Assembly (NCBI RefSeq): GCF_900130055.1
Contig: NZ_FQXU01000005.1
Coordinates: forward strand, 124,001-188,000
Direction of reading: 5' to 3'
Length of the DNA: 64,000 nucleotides
Origin: Clostridium intestinale DSM 6191
Lineage (GTDB): Bacteria > Bacillota > Clostridia > Clostridiales > Clostridiaceae
Part shown: piece after piece, positions 26,901-35,073 of the stretch
Numbering within the stretch: position 1 is the stretch's first letter
Layout: each line of letters begins with the position of its first letter
Made by a program: the position numbers and the translations under genes
Notes under the pieces: model-generated
What the model was told of the DNA's origin: nothing
Databases searched by the model: none
What the model saw: only the letters and a program-made list of their open reading frames with translations

Positions 26901-27346
26901 CTTATGATCCAATAAGCCAAGAAGCATGGATGTCTCACAATGGTACTGTAAAAGGCTACGCAGCTTATAAAGTAGCAAACAATGTAAACAACCACTATGC
27001 AGTAGGACTTGGAATCTACAACGTATTTATATACACAGGTCCAACCTATGATTCAACAGAAGTACAAATAGAACTTGAAAATGCAATTGAAGTACCAAAC
27101 AAAGAAGGCGTAGTTGTAGAAAATGCCTGCATACAAACCTTCGCAAATGAAAATGCAGTAATGCAAAAATTTAATCACATCATAAATGGAACAGGTGAAG
27201 GCGTAAGCAGCGGTATCGACAAAGTAACAGGAGAAAAAGGAGAAGGCTGGTCACGTAAATTCATCCTAAGCTACAAAAATGGAAGAACTGTTAGAGGCTT
27301 CAACGGAAGCATAATAGAACAAGGATATCAGCCAACAAATGAATAA
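23930..27346 (+). CDS. Secreted beta-helix protein, paralogue of the anchored protein at 18635 but without FIVAR and sortase signal
   Basis: 1138 residues. Same order as the upstream paralogue: signal peptide (about 1-26), fascin-like beta-trefoil region, two FN3 domains, right-handed beta-helix with GGWRPDQFNW, GTGMASIIPDNG and DHFWIWRADHGAG. It stops at QGYQPTNE, exactly where the other copy continues into FIVAR repeats, so it should be released rather than wall-bound. Small differences include a longer loop (SDGNSSGTFSG) and frequent conservative changes. Catalysis is not proven. It starts with GGAGGG upstream and lies under a promoter nearly identical to that of the paralogue. The two copies probably arose by duplication followed by loss or gain of the anchor. 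Confidence 0.8.
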   Translation: MLKKFLTGVLTLSMIFTNANLVFAQGNAVVDKNNYQANDAYSYIVSATSGKVISVAQDGSLLENVDQTNGNELGDNALFTVQQYPTVNRIQISRVDNPSNVWVSSNGNLLANGTKQSEMTTGKWEGFQTEIVDGSSGLLRLKNFEGKYISVSNNKLTIGTTSSDQAEKFYIISPKYNDVSVYIEHKQSGKYIKADGINGNPIKVTGEKTNGVISDDLRFFPLYGSYDGVPVMNFVSKAFSNLAWKSGGAEEVFQNADVKAWGWESIIVSPNGDGTVSFKDSQNGSYITVVDQKMRRGYTGQLTNNEKFVIHSVTKPKMVSNVQASNTNDTSFNVSWSSVTNSILTGYKVVVINKATLAQVFNKETSGTSLNVTNLTPGTNYTVMVSTVNGDSPQSESVNIDVQTTNSSGPVTTSNLSVKEVQGGLQLSWKAVNGANSYQIYRARSAYDRDGYKKIAEGITGLTYTDTNINSGKYNNYYKVVAVNSNGASGLSDEYTSLEKEMFGENMIFFSPFDDIANIDKVVLDIFKLQNDIEKDAQFNENRFSLYFKPGDYTSTRTMPVGFYTQVAGLGKTPYDVKLNNLEVPAYLANNNATCNFWRSVENFSVIKTGDNSSYYGGWRPDQFNWGIAQAAPMRRIYSQRPVSYDWNYGWASGGYVADSLIEGVTSDGNSSGTFSGQQFYTRNSNVTGKVYGTTLNAFYQGVIAPNLPTAQTGTQLLKGNGYSNWAIPTSDNQQQVNTSITNTPKIKEKPFLFLDDDGEYKVFVPSLKTNSRGISWSRTSMGTGNVVSLNNFYIAKEGDTASKINGQLSSGKNIFFTPGVYHAEQVINVNNPNTVVLGTGMASIIPDNGDAAMKIADVDGVTVAGLIFDAGAHSKALLVVGQDGASNDHSSNPTLLSDLFFRVGGTTSSLTKADDALIINSDDVIGDHFWIWRADHGAGVAWNGNTSKHGLIVNGDDVTSYALFNEHFQDYDTLWNGENGATYFYQNEKAYDPISQEAWMSHNGTVKGYAAYKVANNVNNHYAVGLGIYNVFIYTGPTYDSTEVQIELENAIEVPNKEGVVVENACIQTFANENAVMQKFNHIINGTGEGVSSGIDKVTGEKGEGWSRKFILSYKNGRTVRGFNGSIIEQGYQPTNE

Positions 27347-27356
27347 GAGTTAATAA

Positions 27357-27390
27357 AAAGAAGGAGCCTTAGGGCTTCTTCTTTTTTTAA
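27357..27390 (+). terminator. Terminator of the secreted paralogue gene
   Basis: GAAGGAGCC / GGGCTTCTTC stem with a TTA loop followed by TTTTTTT. Confidence 0.88.
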
Positions 27391-27589
27391 ATAATACCTA
27401 ATATTAAAATATTTTTTAGCCTTAGATTAGCTGATAAAACTTAAGAAAAACCAATATCTTTGAGGAGTTGAACAATTAGAACCCCTCTTAATTTATATAT
27501 TAACATAAATAAAAGTGCGGAATTGAATTATTATTAAAAACACTAAAAAAATAATAATACGTTAAACAAAATAAATATTATATTGCATA
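27391..27589. other. Non-coding spacer before the aminotransferase operon
   Basis: AT-rich; together with the promoter region it makes a 323-base gap without a gene. I see only a weak inverted pair (GAGGAGTTG...AACCCCTC, 27461-27486). Confidence 0.4.
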
Positions 27590-27647
27590 TTGACACTGAT
27601 ATAAATATAATATTAAAATATTATCAAGACGTGAGTTGTAACTCACG
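27590..27647 (+). promoter_or_regulatory. Promoter with an 18-bp palindromic operator for the aminotransferase operon
   Basis: TTGACA (27590-27595) with a weak AT-rich -10 about 16-17 bases on (around 27612-27618). Downstream lies CGTGAGTTGTAACTCACG (27630-27647), a perfect 8+8 inverted repeat with a 2-base centre, in the transcription-start region. Its size and symmetry suit a TetR dimer. The operon's own TetR gene (30317) is the likely binder (inference). Confidence 0.7.
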
Positions 27648-27669
27648 AGATAGAAAGGGGGAGTTTATA

Positions 27670-29148
27670 ATGGCATATAAGGGATTTGCAATTGATAATT
27701 ATCTTGATGCAGAAAAAGTTACAAAAGAGCTGGATGAACTTATAAAAAAGCCAGTGCATTCAATAAAAAAAGAGTATTTAGATGAATATATAGAAGAATA
27801 CTTTAATAAAAAATGTACTAAGTCAAAAGAAATGATTGATGAGGCAAAAAATATTATTCCAGGGGGAGTTCAGCATAATTTAGCCTTTAACTATCCATTT
27901 CCAATTGTTATAACAAAGGCAGAAGGTGCAAAACTATATGATGTAGATGGAAACTGGTATTATGACCTTTTACAAGCAGGTGGACCTACTATACTTGGAA
28001 GCAATCCTCCTAAGGTTAGAGAACAAGTAATTGAACTTTTAAATACCTGTGGACCATCAACAGGACTTTTCCATGAATATGAATATAAGCTTGCAAAAAA
28101 AATATCTGATATGGTGCCATCTGTAGATATGTTCCGTATGTTAGGTTCAGGAACAGAAGCTTGTATGGTTGCAGCTCGTATTGCAAGACTTAAAACAGGG
28201 AAGAAAAACATCTTAAAAATGGGAGGAGCTTATCATGGATGGTCAGATCAGCTTGCCTATGGCATAAGAGTTCCAGGAACAAAGGGTATGATGTCAAAAG
28301 GGGTACCTGGTTTTGTATTTAAGCATACCGATGAATTTTTCCCTAATGATTTAAATGATTTAGAAAGAAAGCTTTGGAAAAATAAGTTCTATGGTGGAAC
28401 AGCAGCAATATACATAGAACCAATGGGACCAGAAAGTGGGACAAGACCTGTATCTAAAGAATTTATTAAAGGAACAGAGGAATTAGCCCATAAATATGGA
28501 GCACTTTTGATATTTGATGAGGTTGTAACAGGCTTTAGAATAGGTAACAGCGGAGCACAAGGGTATTTTGGTGTAGACCCTGACTTAACTGTATTTGGAA
28601 AGATCATAGCAGGAGGATATCCAGGAGCTGGAGGAGTAGGTGGGCACAAGGATTGTATGGCTTACCTAGGAGCAGGACTTGATTCTTCAGGTAAAAAAGT
28701 ATCTAAGGCTATGTGTGGAGGAACCATGGCAGCAACCCCAATTTCTTGTGTAGCAGGATATGTTGCTCTTTCAGAAATAGAAAGTACAAATGCTTGTGAA
28801 AAAGCAGGACGTATGGGAGATAGACTTACAGCAGGACTTCAAAAATCAATAAAGAAATATAACCTACCATTTGTCGCATTTAATCAAGGATCAATCTGCC
28901 ATTTAGACAATGCAGGAACTATGCACTTTAGCGTTAATCTAATGAAACCATGGAAGATTCCAAACGTATTAAAAGAAACTGGTATACGTCAAAAAGAAAT
29001 GGAGCACATGGGAGCAGCTTATATGGCTGAAGGAATAGTTACCCTAGCAGGCTCAAGACTTTATACAAGTGCTGCTTACACAGAAGAAATGGTTGATGAT
29101 TTGTTAGTAAGATTTGATAGAGTATTCTCTAAGTGTGGACAGATTTAA
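27670..29148 (+). CDS. Class-III pyridoxal-phosphate aminotransferase (glutamate-1-semialdehyde aminomutase-like)
   Basis: 492 residues from the ATG at 27670, which follows AAAGGGGGAG; the frame is open further upstream but that part overlaps the operator. The fold-type I core shows LGSGTEACMVAARIAR (phosphate binding), AYHGWSDQLAYG, FDEVVTGFR and the PLP lysine K311 in FGKIIAGGYP. The N-terminal ~55 residues are additional to the usual core. Sequence is closest in style to HemL-like aminotransferases, but there are no haem genes here. The neighbours (aldolase, kinase, deacylase) point to catabolism of an amino-containing compound. The substrate is unknown. Confidence 0.88.
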   Translation: MAYKGFAIDNYLDAEKVTKELDELIKKPVHSIKKEYLDEYIEEYFNKKCTKSKEMIDEAKNIIPGGVQHNLAFNYPFPIVITKAEGAKLYDVDGNWYYDLLQAGGPTILGSNPPKVREQVIELLNTCGPSTGLFHEYEYKLAKKISDMVPSVDMFRMLGSGTEACMVAARIARLKTGKKNILKMGGAYHGWSDQLAYGIRVPGTKGMMSKGVPGFVFKHTDEFFPNDLNDLERKLWKNKFYGGTAAIYIEPMGPESGTRPVSKEFIKGTEELAHKYGALLIFDEVVTGFRIGNSGAQGYFGVDPDLTVFGKIIAGGYPGAGGVGGHKDCMAYLGAGLDSSGKKVSKAMCGGTMAATPISCVAGYVALSEIESTNACEKAGRMGDRLTAGLQKSIKKYNLPFVAFNQGSICHLDNAGTMHFSVNLMKPWKIPNVLKETGIRQKEMEHMGAAYMAEGIVTLAGSRLYTSAAYTEEMVDDLLVRFDRVFSKCGQI

Positions 29149-29179
29149 AAAGGGGAATTAGTTTTGAAAGGAGGGTATT

Positions 29180-30313
29180 ATGGCATATTCTATAAAAGAG
29201 GGTAAAGACTTAGTTATAAAGGCTGGTAAGATCTTAGTTCAGAGTGGACTTATTGCAAGAACTTGGGGAAATATTAGTGCAAGAATATCTGATACACAAT
29301 TTGTTATAACACCAAGTGGTTTAGCTTACGAAAACCTAACTCCAGATGAGATAGTAGTTGTAAACATAGTAGACTGTTCTTATGAAGGAAATATTAAACC
29401 TTCAAGTGAAAAGGGAATTCACGCAGATGGTTATAGGTTAAAAAAAGATGTAAACTTCATTATTCATACCCATCAAGTAATGGCATCAGCTATTAGTATA
29501 GATGGAAAAAGTATAGAAGTTTATGATGAAGAATTAAAAAAAGTACTTGGAGAAAAAGTGCCTTGTGCAAGTTATGGAATGCCTTCCACAAAAAAACTTA
29601 GAAAAGCTGTTGAAAAAGTCATAAGTGAAAACAAAAATAGCAACGCTGTTTTAATGAAATATCATGGAACAGTATGTTATGGAAAAGATTTAGAAGATGG
29701 GTTTAATATTGCAGAAACTCTTGAAAAACTTTCAAAAGATAAGTTTAATAAGATATTTTCTGAGAAAGAGGAAACCGTAAGCCTACTTAAGGATTATGGG
29801 AAAAGTCATCGTAAAGGGGTAAAATTCGTTCTAAATTATGAGGGGAAAACTGAGGAATATACAGTAGGAGAGGTAAAAGAGGACGCTCCTAAGGTAGTAA
29901 AATTACATGAAGCTATATATAAACATAGCAAGGTGAATAATATTATTCATGGAAAAGAAGAAGCTATATTAAAAGTCTGTAGAGAGGGCCATGTGCTTAA
30001 GCCCTATCTTGATGACCTAGCTCAAATTGCTGGTGTAAATATAAAGTGCTTAAAAGATTCAGAAGATAATATAAAGAATATAGCAAAGGAATTAAAAAAT
30101 AAAAATGCAATTTTAATAGAAGGAATAGGAGCTTTATGCACAGGAATAACAGAAAGTGAAGCCGAAGCTGTGGATATGGTGTTAAATAAAGGGTGTATAG
30201 CAGATATTTATGGAACCAAGTTAAATCTATCTCCTTTAGGCTCACTAGATGCTAATATTCAACGTCTTATATATGTAAAAAAATACTCAAAACAGAAAGA
30301 TAAAGAGGTATAG
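29180..30313 (+). CDS. Double class-II aldolase/adducin protein with a degenerate second half
   Basis: 377 residues, against roughly 210-240 for ordinary single-domain members. Residues about 1-185 form a standard class-II aldolase (AraD/FucA-like): WGNISARI, the acid in PSSEKGIHADGY, and metal histidines H96 and H98 (IIHTHQ) and H162 (KYHG). Residues about 215-365 look like a second copy, with H257-G replacing the HxH pair and E314-G where the third histidine should be, so its metal site is lost. The first half should bind a divalent metal and cleave a phosphorylated sugar or similar, perhaps the product of the FGGY kinase downstream. It has a strong GGAGGG site and follows the aminotransferase by 31 bases. 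Confidence 0.85.
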   Translation: MAYSIKEGKDLVIKAGKILVQSGLIARTWGNISARISDTQFVITPSGLAYENLTPDEIVVVNIVDCSYEGNIKPSSEKGIHADGYRLKKDVNFIIHTHQVMASAISIDGKSIEVYDEELKKVLGEKVPCASYGMPSTKKLRKAVEKVISENKNSNAVLMKYHGTVCYGKDLEDGFNIAETLEKLSKDKFNKIFSEKEETVSLLKDYGKSHRKGVKFVLNYEGKTEEYTVGEVKEDAPKVVKLHEAIYKHSKVNNIIHGKEEAILKVCREGHVLKPYLDDLAQIAGVNIKCLKDSEDNIKNIAKELKNKNAILIEGIGALCTGITESEAEAVDMVLNKGCIADIYGTKLNLSPLGSLDANIQRLIYVKKYSKQKDKEV

Positions 30314-30316
30314 AAG

Positions 30317-30967
30317 ATGCTAAGAAAATTGACAGAAGAAAAAATAGAAGAAATTCTAGAAACAGGAATAGCAGAGTTTGCTGAAAAAGGTTTAGACAGA
30401 GCCAACGTTAATGTTATTGCAAAAAATGCAGGAATAAGTGTGGGAGTATTATACAAGTATTATGGAGATAAAGAAACCTTCTTCCTAGCTTGCCTTAGAA
30501 AAAGTCTTAATGTTTTAGAATCAGTGCTTAAAGAAGTAGTTGATAGTGAAGATAAGATTTTGGTTAGGGCTGAAAAAATGATACGTGCAGTACAGGCTTA
30601 TTCAAGAAAACACAGCAACTATATAAATATGTATAACGAAATAACCTCAGGTGGAAGTAAAAAGTTTGCAGAGGTCCTTGCAAAGGAAATAGAAACAGTA
30701 ACCTCAAAAGCCTATAGTGAATTAATAGAAAAAGCCATGAGAGATGGCGATATAAGAAGTGATATAAATCCGCGTATGTTTGCCTTTTTCTTTGATAATT
30801 TACTAACCATGATGCAGTTTTCCTATAGCTGTGATTACTACAAGGAAAGAATGAAGATTTTTTGTGGTGAAGATGTGGAAGATAGAGATGAAGAGGTAGT
30901 ATCTCAGCTTCTTAAATTCCTAGAATCTGCATTTACTTTCAATCAAGCAGAAGTAATCCACAAGTGA
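30317..30967 (+). CDS. TetR family transcriptional regulator
   Basis: 216 residues. N-terminal helix-turn-helix (about 8-55) with ANVNVIAKNAGISVGVLYKYYGDKETFF; the variable C-terminal ligand/dimer domain follows. It starts 3 bases after the aldolase stop, so it is co-transcribed with the genes it probably controls. The 18-bp palindrome before the first gene of the operon is a fitting operator. Such regulators usually repress until a pathway intermediate binds. The ligand is unknown. Confidence 0.9.
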   Translation: MLRKLTEEKIEEILETGIAEFAEKGLDRANVNVIAKNAGISVGVLYKYYGDKETFFLACLRKSLNVLESVLKEVVDSEDKILVRAEKMIRAVQAYSRKHSNYINMYNEITSGGSKKFAEVLAKEIETVTSKAYSELIEKAMRDGDIRSDINPRMFAFFFDNLLTMMQFSYSCDYYKERMKIFCGEDVEDRDEEVVSQLLKFLESAFTFNQAEVIHK

Positions 30968-31018
30968 AAATAAAATTAAATAAATTGGGGTGCAATTGAA
31001 CGAAAAGTAGGTGATGGT

Positions 31019-32617
31019 ATGATATATGTAATTGCTTATGACATTGGGACAACTGGTGTAAAAACTTGTCTTTTTAGTATTGAGAAAAACATAGAATTAA
31101 TAGCTCATGCCCACAAAGGATATAATCTTTATATGATGGAAAATGGCGGTGCTGAGCAAAACCAAGAAGAATGGTGGGAGGCTATGTGCTTAACCACCAA
31201 AAAGATATTTGAAAAAACCTCAATAGAACCTTCTGAAATATCAGGAATCTCCTTCTGCTCCCAAATGCAAGGGCTGGTGCTTGTAGATAAGGATGGAGAA
31301 CCTGTAAGAAGACCTATGAGTTACATGGATCAAAGGGCAGAAAAAGAAATAAAAGAGTGTATGGGAAATGGTATTCAAGTGTCAGGAGCAAATGTCTTTA
31401 AACTGGTAAGAAGTTTAATGATTTCAAGAGCTGCTTCAACAAGTGTAAAAGATCCTGTATGGAAATACAAATGGGTTCAGAATAACGAACTAGAGAAATT
31501 TAAAAAAGTGTACAAGTGGTTAGATGTAAAAGAATATCTCATAAATAAGTGTACAGGAGAATTCATAATGACTGAGGATTCAGCTTTCTCAACTCTTTTA
31601 TATGACACAAGAAAAGATAAAGAAGGCTGGAGTCAAGCTTTATGCAAGATGAATGGGGTAGATATGAATCATCTGCCGAAAATAATAAAGTCTACCGACA
31701 TGGTAGGGGGGCTTAAGAAAAAACCTGCTGAAGAATTAGGTTTAATAGAAGGAACCCCTGTATTTGGAGGAGGCGGAGATGCTTCCTTAATAGGACTTGG
31801 AGCAGGTTGTGTTGAACTTGGAGATACTCACATATATTCTGGAACCTCTGGATGGGTTTCAACAGTTGTGGACAAGCAAAAAGTTGATATAAAAAGAATG
31901 ATAGCCTCAATAGTAGGAGCACAAACAAGATATTATAACTACTTTGCAGAAATGGAGACAGCAGGGAAATGCCTTGAATGGGTGAAAGACCATCTAGCCT
32001 TAGATGAGATTGATATATATCTTGAGAAAAAGCAGATAATAGAAAGTGACGAGGCCATTTATAAAAGTCTATATGAGTATCTAATCAAAACCATAAATGA
32101 AATAGGACCAGGTGCAGGCGGAGTAATTTTTACACCGTGGCTTCATGGAAATAGATGTCCCTTTGAAGATCCTAATGCCTCGGGAATGTTTTTTAATATA
32201 ACCTTAGAAACAGGGAAAACAGAACTTATACGTGCTGTACTAGAAGGGATATGTTTTCACCTAAGATGGATGCTTGAGGGACAAGAGGAGAAAATAAAAA
32301 CCTCAAAAACCATTAGGTTTGTTGGAGGGGGAGCCTTATCAGAAACCACAGCTCAGATATTAGCAGATATTACAGGGCATAAGATAGACATAGTAAAAAA
32401 TCCTCAAAATGTAGGAGCAGTTGGAGCAGCAGCCTTAGTTGGGGTAGGACTTGGGGTTATCGAAGATTTAAAAGCCATAAAAAACTATATACCAGCAGTA
32501 AAAGTATTAGAACCTAATAAAGAAGCAAAAAAGATCTATGATAGAAACTTTGAAGTATTTAAAAGATTATACAAAACCAATAAAGATAATTTTAAGTATA
32601 TTAGAAATAGTATTTAA
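31019..32617 (+). CDS. FGGY family carbohydrate kinase
   Basis: 532 residues, normal length. N-terminal phosphate-1 motif YDIGTTGVKTCLF, xylulokinase-like SGISFCSQMQGLVLVD and SYMDQRAEKEI, GGGGDASLIGLGAG and GTSGW in the middle, and C-terminal FGGY signature RFVGGGALSETTAQILADITG. It phosphorylates a sugar, polyol or related compound with ATP. The substrate cannot be read from the sequence; xylulokinase is the nearest familiar name. It is separated from tetR by 51 bases and is in the same orientation, and would supply the phosphorylated substrate for the aldolase (inference). Confidence 0.9.
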   Translation: MIYVIAYDIGTTGVKTCLFSIEKNIELIAHAHKGYNLYMMENGGAEQNQEEWWEAMCLTTKKIFEKTSIEPSEISGISFCSQMQGLVLVDKDGEPVRRPMSYMDQRAEKEIKECMGNGIQVSGANVFKLVRSLMISRAASTSVKDPVWKYKWVQNNELEKFKKVYKWLDVKEYLINKCTGEFIMTEDSAFSTLLYDTRKDKEGWSQALCKMNGVDMNHLPKIIKSTDMVGGLKKKPAEELGLIEGTPVFGGGGDASLIGLGAGCVELGDTHIYSGTSGWVSTVVDKQKVDIKRMIASIVGAQTRYYNYFAEMETAGKCLEWVKDHLALDEIDIYLEKKQIIESDEAIYKSLYEYLIKTINEIGPGAGGVIFTPWLHGNRCPFEDPNASGMFFNITLETGKTELIRAVLEGICFHLRWMLEGQEEKIKTSKTIRFVGGGALSETTAQILADITGHKIDIVKNPQNVGAVGAAALVGVGLGVIEDLKAIKNYIPAVKVLEPNKEAKKIYDRNFEVFKRLYKTNKDNFKYIRNSI

Positions 32618-32638
32618 AAGTAATTTATATGATACAAT

Positions 32639-32716
32639 CACCTACAAAATGAAATATAAATTAGAAGACAATGGAGTCATCTTAAAATAGATGGCTTCTT
32701 TTTTGTTTTGTAGGTG
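32639..32716 (+). terminator. Long hairpin between the kinase and deacylase genes
   Basis: CACCTACAAAA (32639-32649) is matched perfectly by TTTTGTAGGTG (32706-32716). Inside lies a partly paired AGAAG...CTTCT stem followed by TTTTTTG. It acts either as a terminator or as an attenuating structure just before the deacylase gene. Confidence 0.55.
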
Positions 32717-32745
32717 AAAAAAATTAATAGAAAGGATGATGCCAT

Positions 32746-34362
32746 GTGAAAATACTCTTAAAAAATGGGAAGATTTATGATGGAACAGGAAATAAACCTT
32801 ACATAGGAAGTGTATTAATAGAGGATGAGAAAATAGTTAAGGTAGCTAAAGAGATATTAGAAGACGTAGATAAAACCTATGACTTAGAAGGTTTATCCAT
32901 ATCATCAGGATTTATAGATGCCCACTCCCACAATGATTGGTATGCAATAAAAAAGGAACCTCTACCTTACTTTATACCATTTATAAATCAAGGGATAACC
33001 ACATTTGTAACAGGAAATTGTGGACTATCACAGGCTGGTTTTGAGAAAAACAGTCCTTATATTAAAAATATTGGAGGGGGACTATTTTCCCATAAAGACA
33101 CCACAAAAGAATATGGTGATATGGGAGAGTTTTTTGAAGCAATACACAAAAACAATCCTTGCAATATTGCAGCCTTAATAGGGCATTGTTCAGTTAGAGC
33201 GGGACTTATTGGACTAGAAAATAAACCTTTAACTCAAGAGGAAGAAGAAAAAATGTTAAATATCTTAGAAAAAGCTTTAGAAGATGGAGCCTGTGGAATA
33301 TCTTTAGGGTTAATGTATGAACCAGGTTTATATGCAGACACTAAGGAACTAAAAAAGGTTTCAGAGCTTTGTATAAAATATGATAAACCTCTTACAATTC
33401 ATCCAAGAGCAAACTCCGCAGTTTCAATGGCGTACCCTGAACTTTTTGGGCGTTCCCATTTATTAAGAGCAGTTGATGAACTTGTGGAAATATCAAAAGG
33501 CACAAACCTAAAGCTTCAGTATTCCCATGCAATATTTGTAGGGAGAAGATCCTTTAAAGATAAGGATGAATTTCTTTCAATAATTCATAAATTAGGTGAA
33601 GAGGGTGTAGATGTTGGGTTTGATATCTACCATGAATTAATGGGAGTATCAGTTATAACAGTAATTCTTCCAACTTGGTATCAAGCCATGGACTTAAAAG
33701 AAAGAGAAAAACCAATCAATAAATTTAAACTATGGCTTTTATGTAAGGCATCAAGTAAGTTATTAGGTTTTGGATTTAATGATATAGAAATAGCATATAT
33801 AGGAGAAGAATTCGAAGAATTTGAAGGTAAAACAGTACATGAAATTGGGAAAGAATTAAATAAATCAGATTTAGATACCTACCTTTATTTATGTGAAAAA
33901 AGTGATTTTAAAGGAAGAGTAAATATGAAGCCCTATAGCACAGAAGAAATAATAAGCGAACTATCAAAGGAGGATAGCTGTATATACATGACAGATGCTT
34001 GGGTGGAAGATAAGGGAGTTCAAAATCCAGCTATATACGATTGTTTTCCAAAATTTCTAAGAGCCTCACTATTAGGAACAGGAGATAGTATGGAGAAAAC
34101 AATAAGAAAAATGACAGGACAAACCTCAGATAGATTTTCCCTAAAAGACAGAGGATACATCAAAGAAGGTTACTTTGGAGACATTACAATCTTTAATGAA
34201 GAGAAACTAAAAAATACCCTTCCAGATCAAAAGAAAGCCTTTGGAATAGAAAAAGTATTTATAAATGGAAAACTAGTATTAGAAAATGGACTCTTAGATG
34301 AAGAAGCCCTAAAAACTTCTGGTAATGCAGTAAAAAGTATAAGTGAAAGGAGGATAAAATGA
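32746..34362 (+). CDS. Amidohydrolase of the N-acyl-D-amino-acid deacylase family
   Basis: 538 residues with a GTG start. Amidohydrolase fold: N-terminal beta-sandwich (about 1-55), then the metal motif H60-S-H62-N-D64, GNCGLS, GHCSVR, ISLGLMYEPG, and a C-terminal GYFGDITIFN strand typical of D-aminoacylase/dihydroorotase relatives. Such enzymes remove acyl groups from D-amino acids or related amides, or open cyclic ureides. Proximity to an aminotransferase suggests it frees an amino group that the aminotransferase then removes (inference). It overlaps the next gene by four bases (ATGA). Confidence 0.88.
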   Translation: MKILLKNGKIYDGTGNKPYIGSVLIEDEKIVKVAKEILEDVDKTYDLEGLSISSGFIDAHSHNDWYAIKKEPLPYFIPFINQGITTFVTGNCGLSQAGFEKNSPYIKNIGGGLFSHKDTTKEYGDMGEFFEAIHKNNPCNIAALIGHCSVRAGLIGLENKPLTQEEEEKMLNILEKALEDGACGISLGLMYEPGLYADTKELKKVSELCIKYDKPLTIHPRANSAVSMAYPELFGRSHLLRAVDELVEISKGTNLKLQYSHAIFVGRRSFKDKDEFLSIIHKLGEEGVDVGFDIYHELMGVSVITVILPTWYQAMDLKEREKPINKFKLWLLCKASSKLLGFGFNDIEIAYIGEEFEEFEGKTVHEIGKELNKSDLDTYLYLCEKSDFKGRVNMKPYSTEEIISELSKEDSCIYMTDAWVEDKGVQNPAIYDCFPKFLRASLLGTGDSMEKTIRKMTGQTSDRFSLKDRGYIKEGYFGDITIFNEEKLKNTLPDQKKAFGIEKVFINGKLVLENGLLDEEALKTSGNAVKSISERRIK

Positions 34363-34799
34363 AAAATAAAGATGATAACCTAAAGAGAGAAATCATTCGT
34401 GGAATTAAATTTGGTATATTCTCAATATCAGCAGGAATTATAGAAATAATATCTTTTTCAATCTTTAATGAATTAACAGACTGGCCTTACTGGCCAAGCT
34501 ATGTGATAGCAGTAATACTATCAGTAATATGGAACTTCACATTAAATCGTAGATATACCTTTAAATCCGCAAACAATATAGCAGTAGCAATGACAAAAAT
34601 CCTTGCCTTTTATCTAGTTTATATACCAGCATCAACCCTAATAGGAAACTATCTAGCAGACACCTTGCACTGGAATGAATATCTAGTAACCCTCCTAAAC
34701 ATGGGAGCAAACTTCATATTAGAATTCCTATATGACCGCTTTTATGTTTTCAAAAAATCCATAGACACAAACCATCTAGCAAAGAAAAGCTCACTATAA
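34359..34799 (+). CDS. GtrA-like four-helix membrane protein
   Basis: 146 residues with four predicted transmembrane helices; conserved SVIWNFTLNRRYTF and NFILEFLYDRFYVFKK are typical GtrA motifs. GtrA-like proteins move lipid-linked sugars across the membrane or assist glycosyltransferases. Start overlaps the deacylase stop (ATGA), with AGGAGG upstream, so it belongs to the same transcript, although its role in a catabolic operon is unclear. Confidence 0.88.
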   Translation: MKNKDDNLKREIIRGIKFGIFSISAGIIEIISFSIFNELTDWPYWPSYVIAVILSVIWNFTLNRRYTFKSANNIAVAMTKILAFYLVYIPASTLIGNYLADTLHWNEYLVTLLNMGANFILEFLYDRFYVFKKSIDTNHLAKKSSL

Positions 34800-34803
34800 C
34801 TTA

Positions 34804-34840
34804 GATCCTCTTAATTACTATAGTTAATTAAGGGGATTTT
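34804..34840 (+). terminator. Terminator of the TetR-controlled operon
   Basis: ATCCTCTTAATTA pairs with TAATTAAGGGGAT around a short loop and is followed by TTTT. Confidence 0.8.
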
Positions 34841-34860
34841 CATATATAAAAGAATCTAAT

Positions 34861-34921
34861 GAGACTTGGGAAGAAGTCTCTACAGGTTAGAAGTGCACCG
34901 CCAGTCTAATCATTCTAGACT
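34861..34921. other. Two adjacent hairpins of unknown role
   Basis: GAGACTT / AAGTCTC (34861-34880) and AGTCTA / TAGACT (34903-34921) lie in a stretch with no gene. Between them is CTACAGGTTAGAAGTGC. A related arrangement (GGAGC hairpin, then CTACAG, then GGTGC) recurs at 35101-35134. Could be a decayed structured RNA or mobile-element end. Confidence 0.4.
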
Positions 34922-35073
34922 ATATATAATGAAATGGGCACTCTATATCATATTTAAATAGTAGGAATATTGCTACTATATGATAAAAATATTAAATTAA
35001 TTAGGTGAAAAATGAATAATAAGTAGGCAGAAAAAGTAAACTACCCTATTGACTGGTTGAATGTCATAATTTA

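Noticed and set aside
18635-27346. Adenylyl cyclase function for the two beta-helix proteins
   Set aside because: They are secreted, multi-domain surface proteins with no cyclase motif; the name is inherited from database labels.
27583-27669. Earlier start of the aminotransferase
   Set aside because: That extension would run through the palindromic operator and lacks a ribosome-binding site; ATG 27670 has a strong one.
34850-34935. Purine-type riboswitch (AAGTCTCTAC...GACTATATATA resembles the aptamer ends)
   Set aside because: The loop sequences expected of a purine aptamer are missing, and no purine gene follows.
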